Assembly (NCBI GenBank): GCA_035627915.1
Contig: DASPKT010000391.1
Span: 1-27,301 of the forward strand
Origin: DASPKT01 sp035627915
GTDB lineage: Bacteria > Pseudomonadota > Alphaproteobacteria > Azospirillales > Azospirillaceae
DNA length: 27,301 bases
Reading direction: 5' to 3'
In this document: positions 21,963 through 27,301 of the stretch, in pieces
Layout of the letters: each line of letters starts with the position of its first letter
How positions within the stretch are numbered: position 1 is the stretch's first letter
Translations under genes and position numbers: made by a program
Notes under the pieces: model-generated
The model's input: the letters and a program-made list of their open reading frames with translations, nothing else
Told to the model about the DNA's origin: nothing
Database searches by the model: none

Positions 21963-22558
21963 GGGGCCACCTCCTCGGGCATGTCGAGGCCGACCATCGC
22001 GTCGTCGTCGGGCTCCCGGATCTCCACGATGTGGAAGCCGTTGGAGACGGGGTAGTAGGACTCGATCAGGTTCTTGGCGTCGCCGATGTTGGGCGCCCAG
22101 GCGTAGACGAACTGGGTCCGGCTCCAGGACTTCGACAGGCCCGGGACCTCCTTCTGCTCCATCAGGGCACGCTGGACGTGCCGGTTGATGACGGCGGCCA
22201 CGAACTTGCGCGGCGGCCGCTCCGGCCGCAGGAAGGCGTCCTCCTCCCCCAGCACGCGGACCAGCGTGTCGCGGGTGTCCTCGATGTCGGAGAGGCGCTT
22301 GGCGACCATGTAGTTGCGGCGGCGGTTGGACTTCAGCTCCGCGTCGGCCCGCGCCAGCCGCGGCACCATCTTGTCCCGGCGGTCCTGGAGCTTGCGGGCG
22401 AGGCTGGAAAGGGCGGCGAAGCGGGCGTCCAGCTTCTCCGCTGCCTCGCCCTTCAGCACCGACTGCTCGATGCTGTGGGTGATGCCGAGTGCCGCGAGGT
22501 AGGCGAGCCCCCCGATCATGAGGCAGATGACGGCGGCTTCCACCAGACTGCCGAGCAT
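21959..22558 (-). CDS. Membrane-anchored coiled-coil protein, first of a tandem pair
   Basis: A 199-residue protein of unknown function. One membrane helix at about 4-29 (LVEAAVICLMIGGLAYLAALG) is followed by a long charged helix, probably coiled coil, to about 105. A compact C-terminal alpha/beta domain follows (about 110-180), containing KFVAAVINRHVQ, SWSRTQFVYAWAP and NGFHIVEI. The acidic tail ends EEVAP. The beta-alpha-beta rhythm faintly recalls SPOR-like peptidoglycan-binding domains, but no firm match can be claimed. The start at 22558 is the first ATG and has AAGGTGG upstream; the open frame extends to a TTG at 22624 that lacks a ribosome site and overlaps a TTGACA promoter box. Its 3' end overlaps the next gene by four bases. 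Confidence 0.72.
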   Translation of the reverse strand: MLGSLVEAAVICLMIGGLAYLAALGITHSIEQSVLKGEAAEKLDARFAALSSLARKLQDRRDKMVPRLARADAELKSNRRRNYMVAKRLSDIEDTRDTLVRVLGEEDAFLRPERPPRKFVAAVINRHVQRALMEQKEVPGLSKSWSRTQFVYAWAPNIGDAKNLIESYYPVSNGFHIVEIREPDDDAMVGLDMPEEVAP

Positions 22559-22592
22559 GGGGTTGGCACCACCTTCTACCACCGGGACCGGG

Positions 22593-22624
22593 CTAACGAA
22601 GCTGTCGGAAGGCCCGCTTGTCAA
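22593..22624 (-). promoter_or_regulatory. Possible promoter of the coiled-coil pair
   Basis: A perfect TTGACA on the minus strand (22624-22619). Downstream, TTCGTT/CGTTAG at 18-20 bases is a poor -10 box. The site is about 60 bases before the ATG at 22558. Confidence 0.3.
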
Positions 22625-22670
22625 GCCATTACACGAGCGAACGGGTTACCGCTTCCTTACCTGCCGGCGC

Positions 22671-23243
22671 CTACCCGCCCCTGCCCGGCGCCGCGTCGAA
22701 ATCGGTCAGCGGCGTCTGCCGTCCGATCAGGTCGTTCAGGATCAGGATGGCGGTGGTCAGCTCCGCCTCCAGCGTCGGGTCGGCGCGCCCGCGCATCGCC
22801 GGCTCCCGCAGCCGCCGCAGCGCCTCGTGCAGCGCCTGCAGGTCGCGCGACAGCCGCTCCGCCGCGCCCAGCGCGCGGGTGTCGCTGATCGCCAGCAGGG
22901 TGAAGTAGCGCCGGCTGGTGCGCACGAACAGCGACAGCATCATCAGGTCGAGCCGGTCGAACTGCTGGCGCGCCTCCTCGGCCTTGGCGGCGCTGCCCTC
23001 CTGGCGCAGGCGCCAGTCCTTGGCCGTCTCGTCGATGCGCCGCTCCAGCAGCGAGGCGAGCGCCTGGAAGTCGGTCAGCTTCTCCCGGAACCCGTAATAG
23101 GCATGGTCGCGGAACCGCGCCGGGTCCGTCCGCGCCTTCTCCGCCAGCAGCATGGCCTCGACCGCGTGGTCGCGCAGCGCCGCGAACAGGGCCTTGGCCT
23201 CCGTCTGGCGGGAGGTGCGGTCGCGGTCGGGGGGCGGGGGCAT
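22671..23243 (-). CDS. All-helical cytoplasmic protein, unknown function
   Basis: A 190-residue, strongly charged, helix-rich protein with no signal peptide or membrane segment. Heptad-like Leu/Ala spacing with many Arg and Glu runs through ALFAALRDHAVEAMLLAEKAR, FQALASLLERRIDETAKDW and LSRDLQALHEALRRL, suggesting a helical bundle or coiled coil. Possible features such as YYGFREKLTDF and RRYFTLLAIS are not known to me as family motifs. The ATG at 23243 has AAGGGA about 11 bases upstream, slightly far. It lies 112 bases upstream of the membrane coiled-coil pair on the same strand and could act with them; that is inference from position only. Confidence 0.65.
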   Translation of the reverse strand: MPPPPDRDRTSRQTEAKALFAALRDHAVEAMLLAEKARTDPARFRDHAYYGFREKLTDFQALASLLERRIDETAKDWRLRQEGSAAKAEEARQQFDRLDLMMLSLFVRTSRRYFTLLAISDTRALGAAERLSRDLQALHEALRRLREPAMRGRADPTLEAELTTAILILNDLIGRQTPLTDFDAAPGRGG

Positions 23244-23305
23244 GCCGTCGGCGGTCCCTTTGCGTCGTCACGGAGCCGGGAGGGTAGCACAACCCGGGCT
23301 TGCGG

Positions 23306-24334
23306 TCAGCGCCCGGCCGGCTCCGGCCCGACGCGCACCGCCAGCTTGCCCATGTTGCCGCCGCTGAACAGCTTGCGCAGCGACTTCACCGCGTTCTCCA
23401 GCCCCTCGTCCAGGTCGACCTTCCATTTCAGCCGCCCGTCGGCGATCCAGGGGCCGACCTCGCGCGCCATCTCCCCCATGCGCGGCAGGAAGTCCAGCAC
23501 GATGAACCCCTCCATCCGGCAGCGGCGGACCAGCAGCACGTCCATGTTGCGGGGGCCCGGCTGCGGCTCCGCCGTGTTGTACTGGCTGATGAGGCCGCAG
23601 AGCGGGATGCGCGCCCGCTGGTTCAGCAGGCTGTAGACCGCCTCGGTGATCCAGCCGCCGACATTCTCGAAATAGACGTCCACGCCCTTGGGGCAGGCCG
23701 CCTTCAGCTGCGCGCGGAAATCCTCGGCCTTGTAGTTCACGGCGGCGTCGAAACCCATCTCGCGCACCAGCCAGTCGGCCTTCTCGTCGCTGCCGCAGAT
23801 GCCCACCGCGCGGCAGCCGCGCAGCTTGGCGAACTGGCCGACCAGCGTGCCGACGGCGCCGGCGGCGGCCGACACCACCACCGTCTCGCCCTCCTTCGGC
23901 TGGCCGATCTCGTAGAGCCCGAAATAGGCGGTGGCGCCGGTCATGCCGAGCACGCTGGTGAAGGCCAGCAGCGGCACGCCCGGCAGCCGGGGCACGATGT
24001 CGAAGCCCTTGCCGTCGCTGACCATCCAGTCGGCCCAGGTGCCGAGGCCGGTGACCACGTCGCCGGCCTTGAACTTCGGGTGCCGGCTCTCCGTCACCTC
24101 GCCCAGGATGACGCCCCACATGACGGAGCCCAGCGGGATGACGGGCAGGTAGCTGGGCTTCTCCATCCAGATGCGGTTGGAGGGGTCGAGGGAGAGATAG
24201 ATGGTGCGGATCAGGATCTGGCCGTCGCCGGGCGTCGGCACCGGCTCCTCCCGCCACTGCAGGACCTGCTCGTAGTTGTCGCCGCTGGGCCGCTCCACGA
24301 GGATCCACTGGCGGTTGACGTCCTGCTGGCCCAT
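23306..24334 (-). CDS. NADP-dependent zinc-free MDR oxidoreductase (CurA / leukotriene B4 12-hydroxydehydrogenase type)
   Basis: A 342-residue cytoplasmic enzyme of the medium-chain dehydrogenase/reductase superfamily that reduces the C=C bond of alpha,beta-unsaturated carbonyls. The N-terminus has NRQWILVERPSG and LSLDPSNRIWM, typical of the family. The cofactor loop is SAAAGAVGTLVGQFAKLRGCRAVGICGSDEKADWL (AAAGAVG at about 153-159). FENVGGWITEAV and PLCGLISQYN are further hallmarks. Zinc ligands of classic alcohol dehydrogenases are absent, as expected. The start at 24334 has GGGAGGAAG six bases upstream. The gene is divergent from the diguanylate cyclase gene. A role in detoxifying reactive enals would match the glutathione-linked genes across the spacer, but this is suggestion only. 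Confidence 0.92.
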   Translation of the reverse strand: MGQQDVNRQWILVERPSGDNYEQVLQWREEPVPTPGDGQILIRTIYLSLDPSNRIWMEKPSYLPVIPLGSVMWGVILGEVTESRHPKFKAGDVVTGLGTWADWMVSDGKGFDIVPRLPGVPLLAFTSVLGMTGATAYFGLYEIGQPKEGETVVVSAAAGAVGTLVGQFAKLRGCRAVGICGSDEKADWLVREMGFDAAVNYKAEDFRAQLKAACPKGVDVYFENVGGWITEAVYSLLNQRARIPLCGLISQYNTAEPQPGPRNMDVLLVRRCRMEGFIVLDFLPRMGEMAREVGPWIADGRLKWKVDLDEGLENAVKSLRKLFSGGNMGKLAVRVGPEPAGR

Positions 24335-24360
24335 GAGCCCTTCCTCCCCGGTTTCTTGAT

Positions 24361-24385
24361 TGTGCCGTGCCGCCACTGTGGCACA
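24361..24385. promoter_or_regulatory. Nested palindrome in the MDR / cyclase divergent spacer
   Basis: TGTGCC (24361-24366) mirrors GGCACA (24380-24385), and inside lies a perfect 11-base palindrome GCCAC-T-GTGGC (24372-24382). It is about 27 bases upstream of the oxidoreductase start, a plausible operator position. Confidence 0.4.
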
Positions 24386-24410
24386 GGCCGGGCGCGGGGG
24401 TCACGGCGAA

Positions 24411-24441
24411 AACCCCTGTCGCCGCCGCCGCCCCAGGGGTT
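24411..24441 (+). promoter_or_regulatory. Leader hairpin before the diguanylate cyclase gene
   Basis: AACCCCTG (24411-24418) pairs perfectly with CAGGGGTT (24434-24441) around a 15-base CGCC-rich loop. The 3' arm contains AGGGG, a possible ribosome site for an alternative ATG at 24445. It could affect which start is used. No T-tract follows. Confidence 0.35.
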
Positions 24442-24477
24442 AGGATGGCGCCAGGGGGGAAGCGCCGGGAAAGGCGT

Positions 24478-25587
24478 ATGATCATCGGCTTGCCCAGGTT
24501 CGACGCGCATGACGAGGCCCGGTTCGTCGCCTGGCGGACCGAGGGCGTGCGCCGCGTGGTGGCCGGCCCCATCGCCGTGGGCGCGCTGGCGCTCTTCGGC
24601 TTCACCGGCTGGGACTGGGCGCTGGACCCGGGCGCGGTCCTCTGGACGCTGCTGGTCCGGCTGGCCGGGGCCCTGGTCATGCTGGCCTGCGCCTGGCGGA
24701 TGATGCGCGACCCCGCCAGCCCCATCTTCCCGCTGTCGGTGCTGAGCCTGACCGCCGGCACCGGCGCCATCGCCGTGACCCAGGCGGTGGTGGAGAACGG
24801 CTTCGCCTACGGCACCGCCGGCCTGGCGCTGTTCCCCACCGTGTCGGCGGTGGCGGCGGTGCGGGCGCGCGACATCCCGCTGCTGAACCTGGCGCCGGCG
24901 GCCTCGGTCGGGGTCATGCTGGCGGTGGACGGGACGCACGGCTTCGTCCTGTTCAACTCGCTTGCCTTCCTGGCGACCGGCATCTTCTCCGCCTACATCC
25001 TGGCGCTGGGGCTGGAGCGATCCTACCGCGAGGCGTTCCGGCTGGAGCTGAGCCTGGAGGCGGAGGCGCGGCGGGACGCGCTGACCGGCGCCGCCAACCG
25101 CCGCCGGTTCGAGGAGCAGGCGGCCACCGAGGTGGAGCGCGCCCGCCGCTTCCGCCGGCCGCTGTCGCTGCTGCTGCTGGACCTCGACCATTTCAAGCGG
25201 GTCAACGACGACCACGGCCACCAGACCGGCGACGCCGTGCTGCGCGCGGTGGCGGAGATCTGCGGCCGCTCCATGCGCCAGACCGACCTGTTCGCCCGGC
25301 TGGGCGGGGAGGAGTTCGTGGCCCTGCTGCCGGAGACCGGGCCGGACGACGCGGTGGCGCTGGCCGAGCGGCTGCGCCGCACCCTGGCGGAGACGCCAAT
25401 CGCCGCCCCGGGCACCGCACCCTTGACGGTGACGACCAGCATCGGCGTCGCCGCCTACCGCGGCGGCGAGGCGACCTGGCAGCAGATGCTGGCGGAGGCC
25501 GACCTCGCCCTCTACGCCGCCAAGCGCCGCGGGCGCGACCGGGTGGTGGCGGCCGACGGCCTGGAGGCGGTGGCCGCGATGCGCTAG
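24478..25587 (+). CDS. Membrane diguanylate cyclase (GGDEF)
   Basis: A 369-residue inner-membrane enzyme that would make c-di-GMP from two GTP. The N-terminal half holds about five to six hydrophobic segments (near residues 27-42, 52-72, 83-103, 110-128, 137-150 and 155-178), a MASE-like sensor region of unknown ligand. The catalytic domain begins with DALTGAANRRRF (about 200-211), has DLDHFKRVND, and an intact GGEEF motif at 276-280. An RxxD inhibitory site (RQTD, 267-270) lies five residues before it, so product feedback is expected. The start at 24478 follows GGGAAAGG. An in-frame ATG at 24445 with AGGGG five bases upstream would add 11 mostly basic residues and is a real alternative. Glyoxalase II follows after ten bases, so they are probably co-transcribed. 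Confidence 0.92.
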   Translation: MIIGLPRFDAHDEARFVAWRTEGVRRVVAGPIAVGALALFGFTGWDWALDPGAVLWTLLVRLAGALVMLACAWRMMRDPASPIFPLSVLSLTAGTGAIAVTQAVVENGFAYGTAGLALFPTVSAVAAVRARDIPLLNLAPAASVGVMLAVDGTHGFVLFNSLAFLATGIFSAYILALGLERSYREAFRLELSLEAEARRDALTGAANRRRFEEQAATEVERARRFRRPLSLLLLDLDHFKRVNDDHGHQTGDAVLRAVAEICGRSMRQTDLFARLGGEEFVALLPETGPDDAVALAERLRRTLAETPIAAPGTAPLTVTTSIGVAAYRGGEATWQQMLAEADLALYAAKRRGRDRVVAADGLEAVAAMR

Positions 25588-25597
25588 GCTGCCGGCC

Positions 25598-26374
25598 ATG
25601 GGCACGCTCGACGTCCGGCTGGTGCCGGCCCTCTCCGACAACTACGTCTACCTGCTCCGCGACACGGAGACGGGCACGGTCGGCATCGTCGACCCCGCCG
25701 AGGTGGAACCGGTGGAGGCGGCGCTGGAGCGGCTGGGCTGGCGGCCCACGGTCATCCTGAACACCCACCACCATGCCGACCACACCGCCGGGAACGCCCT
25801 GCTGAAGGAGCGGCACCGGCTGACCGTCATCGGCCCCGCCGCCGACCGCGCCCGCATCCCGGAGCTGGACCAGGCCTACGGCGAGGGCGACACGTTCCGC
25901 TTCGGCGCCCGCCCCGTGCGCGTCTTCGACGTGCCCGGCCACACGCGCGGCCACGTCGCCTTCTGGTTCGAGGACGCCGACGCGCTGTTCTGCGGCGACA
26001 CCCTGTTCGCGCTGGGCTGCGGCCGGCTGTTCGAGGGGACGCCGGCGCAGATGTGGGCCTCGCTGCTGAAGCTGCGCGGCCTGCCCGACGCCACCCGCGT
26101 CTATTGCGGGCACGAATACACCCTGTCGAACGCCCGCTTCGCGCTTGCCGCCGACCCCGGCAACGCGGCGCTGCGGGTGCGGGCGGCGGAGGTGGAGGCG
26201 CTGCGGGCCCGCCATGAGCCCACCATCCCCACCCTGCTGGGGATCGAGCGCGCCACCAACCCCTTCCTGCGCGCCGACGACCCGGCCCTGGCCGCCGCCC
26301 TGGGCATGGAAGGCGCCGGCCCGGTGGAGGTGTTCGCCGAGACGCGCCGCCGCAAGGACGGTTTCCGGGGCTGA
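25598..26374 (+). CDS. gloB: Hydroxyacylglutathione hydrolase (glyoxalase II)
   Basis: A 258-residue cytoplasmic metallo-beta-lactamase-fold enzyme that hydrolyses S-D-lactoylglutathione to D-lactate and glutathione, the second step of methylglyoxal detoxification. The binuclear metal site is complete: THHHADH (His57, His59, Asp61, His62), His115 in VPGHTRGH, Asp134 in FCGDTLFALGCGRLFEGT, and His172 in YCGHEYT. The substrate-binding C-terminal helices, the NPFLR segment and the final RRRKDGFRG match GloB. The length is normal for the family. It lies ten bases after the cyclase gene and 34 bases before a glutathione S-transferase gene. The ATG start gives the canonical LVPALSDNYVYLL N-terminus. 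Confidence 0.95.
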   Translation: MGTLDVRLVPALSDNYVYLLRDTETGTVGIVDPAEVEPVEAALERLGWRPTVILNTHHHADHTAGNALLKERHRLTVIGPAADRARIPELDQAYGEGDTFRFGARPVRVFDVPGHTRGHVAFWFEDADALFCGDTLFALGCGRLFEGTPAQMWASLLKLRGLPDATRVYCGHEYTLSNARFALAADPGNAALRVRAAEVEALRARHEPTIPTLLGIERATNPFLRADDPALAAALGMEGAGPVEVFAETRRRKDGFRG

Positions 26375-26408
26375 GCCCCACCCTGCCAGAGCCCCCGAAG
26401 AGGCCCCG

Positions 26409-27014
26409 ATGAAGCTGCGCTACAGCCAGACCTCCCCCTTCGTCCGCAAGGTGCTGATGGTCGCCCACGAGACCGGCCTCGCCGGCCGGATCGAGATCGT
26501 GCCGACCGACGTGTGGGAGGTCGACGCCCCCGTCACGCGGGAGAACCCGCTGGGCAAGATCCCGACGCTCATCACCGACGACGGGCTCGCCCTCTTTGAC
26601 AGCCCCGTCATCTGCGAGTACCTGGACAGCCTGCACGGCGGGCGGCGGCTTTTCCCGGCGGAGGGGCCGGCGCGCTGGACGGCGCTGCGCCAGCAGGCCC
26701 TGGCCGACGGGGTGTGCGACGCCGCCGTGCTGCGCCGGGTGGAGACGCTGCGGCCCGAATCCCTGCGCTCCGCCGACTGGATGGAGCGCCAGCGCCGGGT
26801 CATGGAGCGCGGCGTGGACCTGCTGGAGCGGGAGGCGGACCAGCTGGAGGGAGAGGCGACCATCGGCACCCTGTCGGCGGCCTGCATGCTGGACTACCTG
26901 GACTTCCGCTGGAAGTCCGACGGCTGGCGCCAGGGCCGCCCGCGCCTGGCCGGCTGGTTCGAGCGGATGCGGGAGCGGGAGAGCTTCCGGCTCACCCTGC
27001 CGCCCACCGAATGA
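26409..27014 (+). CDS. Glutathione S-transferase
   Basis: A 201-residue cytosolic GST. The thioredoxin-fold half begins MKLRYSQTSPFVRKV, with Ser9 in the SPF(V)RKV position used by many bacterial GSTs. Glutathione contacts include the cis-Pro loop NPLGKIPTL (about 54-62) and DSPVICEYLD (about 70-79). The helical C-terminal domain contains TIGTLSAACMLDYLDFRW, the GST N-capping region. It would conjugate or reduce electrophilic substrates with glutathione; the substrate is unknown. GAAGAGG lies seven bases upstream. Its TGA overlaps the ATG of the next gene (ATGA), so the cupin is translationally coupled to it. Confidence 0.93.
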   Translation: MKLRYSQTSPFVRKVLMVAHETGLAGRIEIVPTDVWEVDAPVTRENPLGKIPTLITDDGLALFDSPVICEYLDSLHGGRRLFPAEGPARWTALRQQALADGVCDAAVLRRVETLRPESLRSADWMERQRRVMERGVDLLEREADQLEGEATIGTLSAACMLDYLDFRWKSDGWRQGRPRLAGWFERMRERESFRLTLPPTE

Positions 27015-27301
27015 TCCCGGCCGGTGCCATGACGCCCGCCGGCATGACGCCCGAGCGCATCATCGAGCTCCTCGGCATGCGCCCGCACCCCGAGGGCGGC
27101 CACTATGTCGAGACCTACCGGCACGCGCCGCCCGGCGGCGGCCGCGGCGCCTCCACCTGCATCTACTTCCTGCTGAGGGCCGGCGAGCGGTCGCACTGGC
27201 ACCGGGTGCTGGACGCCGACGAGGTCTGGCACTGGTACGCCGGCGATCCCCTGGCGCTGGGCATGGCCCCTTTCGGCGGGGCTGCGGCGGAGCATGTCCT
27301 C
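27011..27301 (+). CDS. DUF985 cupin protein, truncated by the window edge
   Basis: The first 97 codons of a gene that continues past the right edge. After three closely spaced Met codons (start at 27011, or 27029 or 27044), the sequence ERIIELLGMRPHPEGGHYVETYR is the hallmark opening of the DUF985 (cupin_5) family. It is followed by STCIYFLL, SHWHRVLDADEVWHWYAGDPL with the two conserved His of the cupin barrel. Family members are small (about 150-170 residues) and are often annotated as cupins without proven reaction. The ATGA overlap with the GST gene supports the first start and an operon with gloB and GST. Confidence 0.88.
   Translation, partial: MIPAGAMTPAGMTPERIIELLGMRPHPEGGHYVETYRHAPPGGGRGASTCIYFLLRAGERSHWHRVLDADEVWHWYAGDPLALGMAPFGGAAAEHVL

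Noticed and set aside
24421..24434. GCC repeat tract as a microsatellite or phase-variable switch
   Set aside because: Only about four repeats, outside the coding region for the chosen start, and a multiple of three, so it could not shift the frame.
1..27301. CRISPR arrays, tRNA genes, insertion sequences, attachment sites or prophage
   Set aside because: No regularly spaced repeats, cloverleaf sequences, transposase or integrase motifs, or terminal repeats were found on reading both strands; absence by eye is not proof.

Overview
The window is about 27 kb of very GC-rich chromosomal DNA, densely packed with genes that show strong G/C bias at third codon positions. The gene families (YcjX/YcjF pair, GcvA-type LysR next to a DUF1127 gene, class I cytochrome c, GGDEF/EAL proteins, GDSL autotransporter, COG3904-like periplasmic protein) suggest a free-living alphaproteobacterium, most like the Rhodospirillales/Azospirillales. 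That taxonomic call is inference from gene content. I found no rRNA, tRNA, CRISPR array, insertion sequence, integrase or phage gene.

Layout, left to right. The first 38 bases hold the start of a leftward gene that runs off the edge. Then comes a leftward block of ycjX, ycjF and a PanE-like reductase (3770 to 227). A large GG(A)DEF-EAL sensor gene (3985-6915) is divergent from ycjX. It is followed by a four-gene rightward cluster (7142-14127): DUF1302 outer-membrane protein, DUF1329 periplasmic protein, YCF48-type beta-propeller and an RND/MMPL transporter, closed by a clear terminator. Leftward genes follow: a ClpP/COG3904-like periplasmic protein and a GDSL-esterase autotransporter. A rightward YbjQ protein, a leftward beta-helix protein, a leftward cytochrome c and a DUF1127 mini-protein come next, the last divergent from a LysR regulator. 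A leftward group of poorly known membrane and coiled-coil proteins (20949-23243) precedes a leftward MDR oxidoreductase. The right end is a rightward run of diguanylate cyclase, glyoxalase II, glutathione S-transferase and a truncated DUF985 cupin.

Three themes connect genes. First, the DUF1302-DUF1329-YCF48-RND set has one part for each layer of the cell envelope and looks like a trans-envelope export system for an unknown, probably hydrophobic, substrate; a c-di-GMP phosphodiesterase-like sensor lies just upstream. Second, two adjacent, translationally coupled membrane/coiled-coil proteins (21426-22558) appear to be diverged tandem paralogues of a family I do not recognise. Third, several intergenic regions carry sharp inverted repeats on or near promoters: the LysR/DUF1127 spacer, the cytochrome c leader, the ycjX/GGDEF-EAL spacer and the left edge. 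These are the best candidates for new regulatory sites. All functional statements rest on motif recognition by eye; no database search was run.
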